In this document: positions 1 through 5,410 of the stretch, piece by piece | How positions within the stretch are numbered: the stretch's first letter is position 1 | How the letters are laid out: the number at the start of each line of letters is the position of its first letter | Assembly (NCBI RefSeq): GCF_039543545.1 | Contig: NZ_BAABJY010000007.1 | Coordinates: 1-7,436, forward strand | Origin: Luteimonas vadosa | Lineage (GTDB): Bacteria; Pseudomonadota; Gammaproteobacteria; Xanthomonadales; Xanthomonadaceae | Length of the DNA stretch: 7,436 nucleotides | Direction of reading: 5' to 3' | Notes under the pieces: model-generated | Seen by the model: the letters and a program-made list of their open reading frames with translations, nothing else | Told to the model about the DNA's origin: nothing | The model's database searches: none | Translations under genes and position numbers: made by a program

Positions 1-97
1 CTGTCTCCCGGCAAAGCTCCGCATAGAAGCCGTCACGCGAAACATCAGAGCCAACCGCTGTGGTGTAAGAGATGCTTCCGTTGCGAAGAGTGCTCAT
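1..97 (-). CDS. Partial CDS, 5' end of unknown cassette gene
   Basis: An open minus-strand frame starts at ATG 97-95 and runs off the left edge, giving 32 codons beginning MSTLRNGSISYTTAVGSD. The start lies 11 nt inside the cassette boundary at 108, as in most other cassettes here, which is the main reason to accept it. There is no signal peptide or membrane segment in the visible part. Family unknown; the 3' part and its attC are outside the window. Confidence 0.6.
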   Translation of the reverse strand, partial: MSTLRNGSISYTTAVGSDVSRDGFYAELCRET

Positions 98-102
98 GTG
101 GT

Positions 103-162
103 GCCTAACGCCTGAGTTAAGCCGACCGGCGAAGCCGGTTCGGCTTGAACGAATGGTTAGGC
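103..162 (-). repeat. attC1 (60 bp, cassette A)
   Basis: Core boxes GCCTAAC (103-109) and GTTAGGC (156-162) enclose the L boxes AAGCCGA and TCGGCTT. This is one of two short sites in the array. The arms CCGGC and GCCGG close directly on a GAA triloop. The spacer reads GAATG where most sites here have GAATT. Confidence 0.95.
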
Positions 163-377
163 GCGATCATGCGACGAAGTGGAAGGCCCGGCAAGGCCAG
201 GCCGGAACGAGCGGGGAAGGTCACGGCAGGCGAAGCCAAAACCCCAGAAGGCTTGCCCCGGCAACGGCCCGGTGTGAGCGGTTGGCGGGGTGTGCCCGAA
301 GCCACCCGCCGGGCGGAGCGAAGAACTCTCACGCGGTCCCACGCGGGAGCCAGAGTCTCCGAAGGGACGGACTGCAT
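117..377 (-). CDS. Doubtful small ORF of cassette A
   Basis: From ATG 377-375, 24 nt inside the cassette boundary, a frame of 86 codons runs through the whole cassette into attC1 and stops at TAA 119-117. The last residues (NHSFKPNRLRRSA) are therefore translated attC. The product is rich in Arg, Pro, Ala and Gly with no recognisable domain, signal or membrane helix. The stretch is GC-rich and several frames on both strands are open, so openness is weak evidence of coding. GGCAAGGCC (190-198) and GGCTTGCC (250-257) could pair, so a structured RNA or a gene-less cassette is an equal alternative. The ends of this cassette match over only 9 bp, the shortest in the array. Confidence 0.3.
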   Translation of the reverse strand: MQSVPSETLAPAWDRVRVLRSARRVASGTPRQPLTPGRCRGKPSGVLASPAVTFPARSGLALPGLPLRRMIAPNHSFKPNRLRRSA

Positions 378-395
378 GGCTCTCGCTCTTGCGGC

Positions 396-512
396 GCCTA
401 ACGCCTGAGTTAAGCCGACCCGCAGCAGGGCGGCGACTGAGTGCAAATGTAGCCGAAGGCGCGCACTTAGGCGCCGCCCTGATGGGGGTTCGGCTTGAAC
501 GAATTGTTAGGC
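396..512 (-). repeat. attC2 (117 bp, cassette B)
   Basis: Core boxes are GCCTAAC 396-402 and GTTAGGC 506-512. It belongs to the 117-bp subtype with CAGCAGGGCGGCG and CGCCGCCCTGATG arms. The inner stem is CTGAGTGC/GCACTTAG, and the apex carries GTAGCCGAAGGC. Confidence 0.96.
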
Positions 513-842
513 CTCACAGCCGTGCTCCGCAAGCCACGTCTTGGCACCGACGGCGTCCACGCCATCACCCACGGCAAGCGAGCGGATAACGGACAGACAG
601 CGCGCACGTTGGAACTCAGTCAGCTCGCCGTGCTCTAGGGCGCTGTAGGCAATCCATGGAGCGATAGCCGCATTGCTCAGCAGCTCGATGATTTTGTCAG
701 TACCGGAAGGCGTACTAAGCGCAGACAAGATAGCAGCGCGTAATTCAGCAGCCGCAGCGTTGCCCCCGCGCATAGAGTCCGGAGACGCGAAGTCGACCGC
801 CGCGTGTTCTTGAGCAATCTCAACGAGCTTATCTGTGCCCAT
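507..842 (-). CDS. Small helical protein, unknown (cassette B)
   Basis: This 111-aa protein starts MGTDKLVEIAQEHAAVDF and ends WLAEHGCEA. ATG 842-840 lies 11 nt inside the cassette. The stop TAA (509-507) is the TAA of the attC2 core box. The sequence is Ala/Leu-rich and looks almost entirely alpha-helical, with no signal peptide or membrane segment, so it is probably cytosolic. Two similar stretches (GTDKLVEIAQ near residue 2 and GTDKIIELLS near residue 47) suggest an internal duplication of about 45 residues, possibly a helical repeat. Family not recognised. There is no clear Shine-Dalgarno in the 11-nt leader. It is the only gene in its cassette. Confidence 0.85.
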   Translation of the reverse strand: MGTDKLVEIAQEHAAVDFASPDSMRGGNAAAAELRAAILSALSTPSGTDKIIELLSNAAIAPWIAYSALEHGELTEFQRARCLSVIRSLAVGDGVDAVGAKTWLAEHGCEA

Positions 843-847
843 GTGAG

Positions 848-963
848 GCCTAACGCCTGAGTTAAGCCGACCCGCAGCGGGGCGGCGACTGAGCGCAATA
901 TAGCCGAAGGCGGGCGCTTAGGCGCCGCACCGATGCGGGTTCGGCTTGAACGAATTGTTAGGC
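848..963 (-). repeat. attC3 (116 bp, cassette C)
   Basis: Core boxes are GCCTAAC 848-854 and GTTAGGC 957-963. This is a typical member of the 116-bp subtype, with inner stem CTGAGCGC/GCGCTTAG. Between the core boxes it is identical to attC9 and attC14. Confidence 0.97.
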
Positions 964-1361
964 GGCAGCTTCTTGCACCGAAGCCACAGAGCGACCGCAT
1001 TACCGGCAATCACCAAGAATACGATGACGCTGCCGTAAACAGCGGCAATGTGAATTGCACCGTCCAAGTAGCGAGTGGTATCCCGAATCACCAAGCCCAG
1101 AACGGCGGAGAGCAATAGCAAGTGAAGAGCGAGAAGTACGGCGAACCCATTTGCTCTAATGAACAAGGCATGCGGCAGAAAGAGAACAATGCAGGCAGCA
1201 GCAACCGGAAGAATAGAAACAGCTCGTTCCCAAAAACCGGGAATTTGAGTCTCCTCTGAGTAGAACGGCACCCATCCCGTAAGTGTGAGCAGGACGATTA
1301 GCCACATTAATGCGGCCAAGGTCCAAGCGAAGAGTCTTAGGGTCACGACAAGGTGTTTCAT
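918..1361 (-). CDS. Four-helix inner-membrane protein, unknown (cassette C)
   Basis: The 147-aa protein starts MKHLVVTLRLFAW, with ATG 1361-1359 14 nt inside the cassette. Four hydrophobic segments are visible at about residues 4-27, 47-68, 72-92 and 102-127, joined by short polar loops (for example PFYSEETQIPGF at 32-43 and RDTTRYLDG at 93-101). This implies a small polytopic inner-membrane protein. The frame has no stop before attC3, so the last 13 residues (NNSFKPNPHRCGA) are read from the recombination site and would change if the cassette were re-inserted elsewhere only beyond the core. No family recognised and no catalytic motif visible. Confidence 0.85.
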   Translation of the reverse strand: MKHLVVTLRLFAWTLAALMWLIVLLTLTGWVPFYSEETQIPGFWERAVSILPVAAACIVLFLPHALFIRANGFAVLLALHLLLLSAVLGLVIRDTTRYLDGAIHIAAVYGSVIVFLVIAGNAVALWLRCKKLPPNNSFKPNPHRCGA

Positions 1362-1369
1362 GCTCTGCC

Positions 1370-1485
1370 GCCTAACGCCTGAGTTAAGCCGACCCGCAGC
1401 GGGGCGGCGACTGAGCGCAATATAGCCGAAGGCGGGCGCTTAGGCGCCGCACCGATGTGGGTTCGGCTTGAACGAATTGTTAGCG
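1370..1485 (-). repeat. attC4 (116 bp, cassette D)
   Basis: The boxes are GCCTAAC 1370-1376 and GTTAGCG 1479-1485. The second box is non-consensus and matches CGCTAAC at the other end of cassette D (1853-1859), which fixes the cassette limits. It is of the 116-bp subtype with GATGTGGG in the distal arm. Confidence 0.97.
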
Positions 1486-1842
1486 CCCACTGTTGGATCT
1501 GACTTGGGCTAGCTGTCTCAAGAATGAGGATTGGTAGCGCCACCTGGCATATCTGGCAGTGAATCTGTTGAGTAGGCGAATGGCTCCCCACATCATGCCG
1601 AGGATTGCAATGAAGCCGATGATCCGCGCGATGCCGCCTAGCTGGAACTCATTAAGGAGATACATGCCGAAGAGAACAACGGAGATTGGCAAGATTACGG
1701 CGAGCGCATAGAGAAGCCAGATTTCACTGCGATAGCGAAGGTCTGATTCTGTTGCGGACAGCATAGAGTCAACTTGCTCGTCCGTGTACGGAGCAAGCTC
1801 TTCCTCCAAGCCCTCGAAGAATGGATCAGTCTGCGTGGTCAT
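1480..1842 (-). CDS. Two-helix membrane protein, unknown (cassette D)
   Basis: This 120-aa protein starts MTTQTDPFFEGLEEELAPYT, with ATG 1842-1840 16 nt inside the cassette. An acidic N-terminal region (residues 1-40) precedes two hydrophobic segments at about 41-63 and 70-91, separated by a short Gly-containing turn. A basic, Arg/Tyr-rich C-terminal tail (93-120) follows. The charge pattern suggests both termini lie in the cytoplasm. The stop TAA (1482-1480) lies in the attC4 core box. No family recognised. The acidic head and basic tail could contact one another or a partner, which is inference only. Confidence 0.85.
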   Translation of the reverse strand: MTTQTDPFFEGLEEELAPYTDEQVDSMLSATESDLRYRSEIWLLYALAVILPISVVLFGMYLLNEFQLGGIARIIGFIAILGMMWGAIRLLNRFTARYARWRYQSSFLRQLAQVRSNSGR

Positions 1843-1852
1843 GCGTTGTGGG

Positions 1853-1969
1853 CGCTAACGCCTGAGTTAAGCCGACCCACAGCAGGGCGGCGACCGGGTG
1901 CAAATATAGCCGAAGGCGCGCACCTGGGCGCCGCCCTGATGGGGGTTCGGCTTGAACGAATTGTTAGGC
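1853..1969 (-). repeat. attC5 (117 bp, cassette E)
   Basis: The boxes are CGCTAAC 1853-1859 and GTTAGGC 1963-1969. It is of the 117-bp subtype. The inner stem CCGGGTGC/GCACCTGG differs from that of attC2 at paired positions on both arms. Confidence 0.97.
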
Positions 1970-1979
1970 GCCGCCCGGC

Positions 1980-2306
1980 TCACCACCAGCCAGCTCCTGC
2001 CGCCCGCTCAATGTCCAAGATAGAGTCAGGACCATCGTCTGGGCCGAAGAAGCTGTAGCCAGAATTTGGTTGAGATGGCTTGAAAGGGCTCCAGACGCGG
2101 GTGACCAGGTCAACGGAGAGAACCGGTTTTGGCGAAGATTGAAAAGCCGGTTCCGCTGCGGCAGAGGCGGCAACCAGGCGGAGAGCCTCTTGAGAAGCCA
2201 AGGCAGCTGAAGAGGCACGCACGAAGCGCGTTGTAGCAAAGCCCGCGATCCCATCAGGTGGGATGCTCATCCCAGAAGCGATGACTACGACGCGATACCG
2301 AGCCAT
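1980..2306 (-). CDS. Small soluble protein, unknown (cassette E)
   Basis: A 108-aa frame starts MARYRVVVIASGMSIPPDG at ATG 2306-2304, 15 nt inside the cassette, and ends at TGA 1982-1980 just before attC5. The N-terminus looks like a beta strand followed by a loop (YRVVVIASG), then an Ala-rich helix (about residues 31-52) and a Pro/Gly/Ser-rich C-terminal half containing NSGYSFFGPDDGPDS and ending GWW. There is no signal peptide or membrane helix, so it is probably cytosolic. An overlapping frame starting at 2254 is also long, but it begins far inside the cassette and reads into the attC. The present frame is preferred for its start position. Family unknown. Confidence 0.75.
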   Translation of the reverse strand: MARYRVVVIASGMSIPPDGIAGFATTRFVRASSAALASQEALRLVAASAAAEPAFQSSPKPVLSVDLVTRVWSPFKPSQPNSGYSFFGPDDGPDSILDIERAAGAGWW

Positions 2307-2315
2307 AAGTGCGGC

Positions 2316-2375
2316 GCCTAACGCCTGAAATAAGCCGACCTGCGAAGCAGGTTCGGCTTGATTGAATTGTTAGGC
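2316..2375 (-). repeat. attC6 (60 bp, cassette F)
   Basis: The boxes are GCCTAAC 2316-2322 and GTTAGGC 2369-2375. It is a short site whose arms CCTGC/GCAGG close on a GAA triloop. The spacer bases (CTGAAAT, GATTGAATT) differ from the long sites, suggesting a separate origin. Confidence 0.95.
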
Positions 2376-2729
2376 CACAGGCTCCGACCACACCGCGAGT
2401 TCATTGCCGCTCGGCTCAGTGAAGTGGAATCTGCGACCGCCTGGGAAGGAGAATATTGGTTTTACAACCTCTCCACCCGCCAAGACAACGTTGGAGAGCG
2501 TGTCCTCAAGGCGCTCGCTGTAGAGAACGATGAGAGCACTCCCCTGACGGGTCGTGGCCGCCAGGTCGGACTTGAAGAATCCACCGTCCAAGCACTGGCC
2601 GGTGAACGCCGCGTACTCGGGTCCGTAGTCCACGAACTCCCAGCCAAAGGCGGCGCGAAAGAAGCGCTTGGTTGCGTCTAAGTCTCGCGCCGGGTACTCG
2701 ACGTAGTTGATCTTCTCGTGTGCCGGCAC
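2370..2729 (-). CDS. VOC-superfamily protein (glyoxalase/dioxygenase fold) (cassette F)
   Basis: The 119-aa protein has the layout of a single VOC unit. An N-terminal strand and helix INYVEYPARDLDATKRFF (7-24) lead into FGWEF (28-32) and YAAFTG (39-44). The C-terminal half has FHFTEPSGNELAVW (101-114). Glu11 and Glu110 sit where VOC enzymes usually place metal ligands. Such proteins of about 120 aa normally dimerise and bind a metal. Known activities include isomerases, dioxygenases and drug-binding or drug-modifying resistance proteins; the substrate here cannot be told. The GTG start (2729-2727) is chosen because AGGAG (2740-2736) lies 6 nt upstream. A longer frame from 2771 would start inside attC7. 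The stop TAA is the attC6 core-box TAA. This is the best recognised gene in the window. Confidence 0.92.
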   Translation of the reverse strand: MPAHEKINYVEYPARDLDATKRFFRAAFGWEFVDYGPEYAAFTGQCLDGGFFKSDLAATTRQGSALIVLYSERLEDTLSNVVLAGGEVVKPIFSFPGGRRFHFTEPSGNELAVWSEPVA

Positions 2730-2735
2730 AGTTTG

Positions 2736-2740
2736 CTCCT
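2736..2740 (-). promoter_or_regulatory. Ribosome binding site of the VOC gene
   Basis: AGGAG on the minus strand lies 6 nt before GTG 2729. It decides the GTG start and is the strongest Shine-Dalgarno in the window. It falls partly inside the complementary cassette-end arm. Confidence 0.75.
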
Positions 2741-2743
2741 GGG

Positions 2744-2860
2744 GCCTAACGCCTGAGTTAAGCCGACCCACAGCAGGGCGGCGACCGGGTGCAAATATAG
2801 CCGAAGGCGTGCACCTGGGCGCCGCCCTGATGGGGGTTCGGCTTGAACGAATTGTTAGAC
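2744..2860 (-). repeat. attC7 (117 bp, cassette G)
   Basis: The boxes are GCCTAAC 2744-2750 and GTTAGAC 2854-2860. The second is non-consensus and matches GTCTAAC at the other end of cassette G (3262-3268). It is nearly identical to attC5, with GGCGTGCACC in place of GGCGCGCACC. Confidence 0.97.
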
Positions 2861-2861
2861 C

Positions 2862-3248
2862 TTAGTGGATCCAAGTTGGCATCTGGCCCACGAGACACTG
2901 ACCCCGAAGAATGAGGTACCCGCCAGACTCCTCAGTGCGGTACTCATGAACGGTGTCGCCTCTTCTCGCGTTGCTCTTTAGTTCGCGCCACTCTGAGTTA
3001 AGGTAACCGAAAGGAACGCGTGGGACTGAGGGGCGCGAGTCTTTTATCCTGATAAGCGAGCGACGCTCCGCTTGATCTGTTGTCATTCCGCGCCCAGTCA
3101 GCACGATACCGCGTGGGACAGGCGTACAAGGCTCTGGCGCAATTGATCGAGACGATTCTGAATCTATGTGAAGCGCAATGGCAGCAGCTACCGCAAGAGC
3201 GGACACAAGCAGGAAGACTCTCGTGGCTTTTGGTCGGGGTGTCCGCAT
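2862..3248 (-). CDS. Membrane-anchored periplasmic protein, unknown (cassette G)
   Basis: The 128-aa protein starts MRTPRPKATRVFLLVSALAV, with ATG 3248-3246 19 nt inside the cassette. A basic N-terminus followed by a hydrophobic run (about residues 11-28) fits an uncleaved signal anchor or signal peptide, placing the rest in the periplasm. Cys41 and Cys118 are the only cysteines and could form a disulfide. The C-terminal part (EWRELKSNARRGDTVHEYRT, then GGYLILRGQCLV) resembles, from memory, a short domain recurrent in cassette proteins with the pattern W-x-x-L...GD...GY-x-x-x-R. That resemblance is inference. The stop TAA (2864-2862) lies just outside the attC7 core box. Confidence 0.83.
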   Translation of the reverse strand: MRTPRPKATRVFLLVSALAVAAAIALHIDSESSRSIAPEPCTPVPRGIVLTGRGMTTDQAERRSLIRIKDSRPSVPRVPFGYLNSEWRELKSNARRGDTVHEYRTEESGGYLILRGQCLVGQMPTWIH

Positions 3249-3261
3249 GAAAGAGCCTAAG

Positions 3262-3377
3262 GTCTAACGCCTGAGTTAAGCCGACCCGCAGCGGGGCGGC
3301 GACTGAGCGCAATATAGCCGAAGGCAGGCGCTTAGGCGCCGCACCGATGTGGGTTCGGCTTGAACGAATTGTTAGGC
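3262..3377 (-). repeat. attC8 (116 bp, cassette H)
   Basis: The boxes are GTCTAAC 3262-3268 and GTTAGGC 3371-3377. It is of the 116-bp subtype, with AAGGCAGGCGC at the apex where most have AAGGCGGGCGC. Confidence 0.97.
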
Positions 3378-3378
3378 C

Positions 3379-3891
3379 CTACTGCCGGAGGGGCTGAAAG
3401 CATTCTCGCTTTCCAAGCTCGATCCGACGAGGTTGAGGTTGTTCGGCTCTCCATCTGTAGCGCGAAGACCATACGCACAAGCTGCCTTTGAGATGGGTTT
3501 GTACAAGGGTGGGCTGTCCGCTTACTGCGGCCCCGACTATGAGTGATGGAACGTTTTGGCTGTTGCAACCAATGCACTGACGCGCTACTGCCAAAGAAGG
3601 AGAGCGCAAGTCCCAGGGCTGTGCTGTTTGGTCAACTACCTCATCCTCATAGAACACTCGACCAGCGAAAGCTACCTTTGTGCCGTCACGCAACCGGAGG
3701 CTGATGCGCTCAGTGCGGTCAGTGCGGTCAATTACCGCGCTCTCTACGAAGCTGTATGCAATGACCTCTACGCAGAAGGTTATTGCACAATAGTGCGGCC
3801 TATTCTCTGGAGGTGGTGTCGCGCGGCTAACAGACGCGATAGCGGCAAGCGCGATGAGGGTCGAGGCAATAATGTGAATGTTCTTGACCAT
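3379..3891 (-). CDS. Secreted cysteine-containing protein, unknown (cassette H)
   Basis: This 170-aa protein has a clear Sec signal peptide: MVKNIHII, then a hydrophobic core to about residue 21, with a likely cleavage after SRA (24/25). The mature part has six cysteines (CAITFC at 35-40, a QCIGC pair, SLC and REC), consistent with disulfides in the periplasm. A central stretch (ERISLRLRDGTKVAFAGRVFYEDEVV) looks beta-rich. The start ATG 3891-3889 has GAGG 5 nt upstream. It also overlaps by one base the stop of a 7-codon upstream ORF, so translational coupling is possible. The stop TAG is at 3381-3379, just before the attC8 core box. Family unknown. Confidence 0.82.
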   Translation of the reverse strand: MVKNIHIIASTLIALAAIASVSRATPPPENRPHYCAITFCVEVIAYSFVESAVIDRTDRTERISLRLRDGTKVAFAGRVFYEDEVVDQTAQPWDLRSPSLAVARQCIGCNSQNVPSLIVGAAVSGQPTLVQTHLKGSLCVWSSRYRWRAEQPQPRRIELGKRECFQPLRQ

Positions 3892-3914
3892 CAGTGCCTC
3901 ATCACACTCAACAT
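3891..3914 (-). CDS. 7-codon leader ORF MLSVMRH upstream of the secreted protein gene
   Basis: ATG 3914-3912 lies 11 nt inside the cassette, where other cassettes have their main start codon. It is followed by six codons and TGA 3893-3891. The A of that TGA is the A of the next gene's ATG. The arrangement fits re-initiation or coupled translation, with the GAGG inside the leader serving the main gene. The ORF may also be chance. Confidence 0.4.
   Translation of the reverse strand: MLSVMRH
3897..3900 (-). promoter_or_regulatory. Ribosome binding site of the secreted protein gene
   Basis: GAGG on the minus strand sits 5 nt before ATG 3891, supporting that start rather than the leader ATG as the main initiation site. 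Confidence 0.6.
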
Positions 3915-3919
3915 GTAGG

Positions 3920-4035
3920 GCCTAACGCCTGAGTTAAGCCGACCCGCAGCGGGGCGGCGACTGAGCGCAATATAGCCGAAGGCGGGCGCTTAGGCGCCGC
4001 ACCGATGCGGGTTCGGCTTGAACGAATTGTTAGGC
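3920..4035 (-). repeat. attC9 (116 bp, cassette I)
   Basis: The boxes are GCCTAAC 3920-3926 and GTTAGGC 4029-4035. Its interior is identical to attC3 and attC14. Confidence 0.97.
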
Positions 4036-4041
4036 CCCATC

Positions 4042-4437
4042 CTAAATGCCGTGAGCCTCTGAAAACGCGACCAACTCTTTGTCAATGCGAGCGGCAACGT
4101 CTGGAGAGCTGAAGAAGTACAAGTCTGGAGCGTCTGTGTCGTCTTTGTATGCCGCAACCACCAATCTGGCCGGTTGGCCGTTGAAGATAATTGAGAACTC
4201 CCAGTTGCCGGACTGCCCGACCCAGAGGCCATCTACTTGATCGGCAAGCTTTGCCGCAGAGTCCTGGGTGAAGCCAGCTGAGAAAAGTTGAGAGATTTCT
4301 GTGAGCAAAGGACGAACATGCTCTTGGTCGAGGTTCATTGATGCCTCGGTCAAGCCGGAAGTGTCGATAGGCTGCGCAGCACCGGTGCAGCCGACCACGG
4401 CGAGGATTGAGAACAAGAGCGCACGAAAGCCTTTCAT
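4042..4437 (-). CDS. Predicted lipoprotein, unknown (cassette I)
   Basis: The 131-aa protein starts MKGFRALLFSILAVVGCTGA. Basic residues, a hydrophobic core and the lipobox VVGC give lipidation at Cys17. Thr at +2 gives no inner-membrane retention signal, so outer-membrane sorting is expected. The mature part mixes helices (LDQEHVRPLLTEISQLF, about 37-53) with a beta-rich segment (NWEFSIIFNGQPARLVVAAY), and a C-terminal helix ends SEAHGI. ATG 4437-4435 is exactly 9 nt inside the cassette and lies within the complementary end arm. A longer frame upstream would cross the foreign attC10 and is not used. The stop TAG is at 4044-4042. Family not recognised. Confidence 0.86.
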   Translation of the reverse strand: MKGFRALLFSILAVVGCTGAAQPIDTSGLTEASMNLDQEHVRPLLTEISQLFSAGFTQDSAAKLADQVDGLWVGQSGNWEFSIIFNGQPARLVVAAYKDDTDAPDLYFFSSPDVAARIDKELVAFSEAHGI

Positions 4438-4440
4438 GGG

Positions 4441-4555
4441 GCCTAACGCCGGAGCTAACCGGACCCGCCGTGGGTCCGTTCCGAGCCGATCATAGCCGCA
4501 ACCCCAGGCGAAGGGGCAGCCGCGATGCGGGTTCCGGTTGAGCGACTTGTTATGG
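4441..4555 (-). repeat. attC10 (115 bp, divergent type, cassette J)
   Basis: The boxes are GCCTAAC 4441-4447 and GTTATGG 4549-4555. The L boxes are AACCGGAC and GTTCCGGTTG instead of AAGCCGAC and GTTCGGCTTG, and the spacers (GCCGGAGCT, GAGCGACTT) also differ. Only ATAGCCG near the apex and the general plan are shared with the other sites. It is a different attC lineage from the rest of the array. Confidence 0.93.
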
Positions 4556-4795
4556 TGCAGCGGCCGGTCCACTCACGGCCTTGGAAGCATCAGCTCGGGT
4601 ACGCGATCCGCAAGAGGTCCAGCAGCGGTTGCGAGGATCCAGAAAAGCGGTGAACCCGCCGCCGCAAAGGCGGCTTTGCGGCGACGTGTCGCGCCGCTTT
4701 TCTAGCATTTTTCGGAGCAGAGCGGCAGTCGGCAAGCGGCGCTCCGTGCTGTCAGGCTTTTCCGAGCAAGAGCAGATCGTTCCCGCCTGCAGCAT
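4550..4795 (-). CDS. Doubtful 81-codon ORF filling cassette J
   Basis: The frame starts with ATG 4795-4793, formed inside the core site GTTATGC only 2 nt from the recombination point. It ends with the TAA (4552-4550) of the attC10 core box, so it spans the cassette from box to box. The product begins MLQAGTICSCSEKPDSTERR and has six cysteines, many Arg and Ser residues and no hydrophobic helix. A large inverted repeat (4641-4703) falls inside it, which argues for structured RNA or DNA rather than protein. If translated, its ribosome binding site would have to come from the upstream attC. Family unknown; non-coding is at least as likely. Confidence 0.3.
   Translation of the reverse strand: MLQAGTICSCSEKPDSTERRLPTAALLRKMLEKRRDTSPQSRLCGGGFTAFLDPRNRCWTSCGSRTRADASKAVSGPAAAP
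4641..4703. repeat. Nested inverted repeat in cassette J
   Basis: An outer 10-bp stem AGAAAAGCGG (4641-4650) / CCGCTTTTCT (4694-4703) encloses an inner 10-bp stem CGCCGCAAAG (4660-4669) / CTTTGCGGCG (4674-4683) with the tetraloop GCGG. Both arms are perfect. It could be a structured RNA, a REP-like palindromic element captured in the cassette, or a bidirectional terminator, but the T-tract of a terminator is interrupted. Function unknown. Confidence 0.8.
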
Positions 4796-4906
4796 AACGC
4801 CTGAATTAAGCCGACCCGCAGCGGGGCGGCGACTGGGCGAATATAGCCGAAGGCGCTTGCCTAGGCGCCGCCCCGCTGTGGGTTCGGCTTGAATGAATTG
4901 TTAGGC
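4792..4906 (-). repeat. attC11 (115 bp, cassette K)
   Basis: The boxes are GCATAAC 4792-4798 and GTTAGGC 4900-4906. It is of the 115-bp subtype with CTGAATTAAGCC and GGCTTGAATGAATT arms. The inner stem is CTGGGC/GCCTAG. Confidence 0.96.
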
Positions 4907-5287
4907 GTCTGTGCCACGCCAGCTCAGCCCTGCAAGGCCGTAAGCGACGCTTGAAAGGCTGGCCCCCAAGAGCATGAGTCCCTGAGCGCTAGCGCCGGCC
5001 CACAACGCCAGCGGTGCAACCAAGACGCCGCCGATGAGCAGGAGCCATGACAGTCTGCGCGTCTCCTTGACCGAAAGAGAACGCGGGGCCGTAAAAGCGG
5101 CGCGAAAGAACATTGTGGCGCTACCAATAAAAAGCACGGAGAAGATGGCGGCAGCTGGGACCGACACGGGACTGCTAAGTAACACCAAAGCAGCGACGGA
5201 ACCGAACGCTGCGGCAGCCACTGCCGAGACAATGATGGCAATTACGCGCTCAGCTTTAGTGGGCGGACGATTGAGATCATTGATCAT
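4901..5287 (-). CDS. Four-helix inner-membrane protein, unknown (cassette K)
   Basis: The 128-aa protein starts MINDLNRPPTKAERVIAI, with ATG 5287-5285 exactly 9 nt inside the cassette. Hydrophobic segments are at about residues 15-37, 42-62, 79-97 and 103-121. The loop between helices 2 and 3 (FTAPRSLSVKETRRLS, about 65-80) is basic, which suggests it is cytoplasmic and that both termini are cytoplasmic too. The stop TAA (4903-4901) lies in the attC11 core box. An in-frame upstream extension exists but is translated attC12 and is not used. No family recognised. Confidence 0.85.
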   Translation of the reverse strand: MINDLNRPPTKAERVIAIIVSAVAAAAFGSVAALVLLSSPVSVPAAAIFSVLFIGSATMFFRAAFTAPRSLSVKETRRLSWLLLIGGVLVAPLALWAGASAQGLMLLGASLSSVAYGLAGLSWRGTDA

Positions 5288-5290
5288 GAC

Positions 5291-5406
5291 GCCTAACGCC
5301 TGAGTTAAGCTGACCCGCAGCGGGGCGGCGACTGAGCGCAATATAGCCGAAGGCGGGCGCTTAGGCGCCGCACCGATGCGGGTTCGGCTTGAACGAATTG
5401 TTAGGG
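5291..5406 (-). repeat. attC12 (116 bp, cassette L)
   Basis: The boxes are GCCTAAC 5291-5297 and GTTAGGG 5400-5406. The second is non-consensus and pairs with CCCTAAC at 5750-5756. The L box reads AAGCTGAC, a T for C change that weakens one pair to G-T. Confidence 0.97.
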
Positions 5407-5410
5407 CCCA

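Noticed and set aside
880..910. TATATT in the minus strand of most long attC apices as a -10 promoter box
   Set aside because: No matching -35 element at the right spacing, and the bases are explained by the conserved attC apex. A promoter assay would be needed to revive it.
2370..2729. Calling the VOC gene a fosfomycin or bleomycin resistance gene
   Set aside because: Only the general VOC layout is visible; nothing in the sequence identifies a resistance subfamily.
3556..3918. 120-codon plus-strand frame opposite the secreted-protein gene
   Set aside because: It runs against the cassette direction, has no ribosome binding site, and the opposing frame has a clear signal peptide and cassette-typical start.
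4901..5341. N-terminal extensions such as MRSVAAPLRVGLTQALG on several genes (also in cassettes M and N)
   Set aside because: These residues are translated attC from a TTG in the recombination site. Starts just inside the cassette boundary, some with their own ribosome binding site, are preferred.
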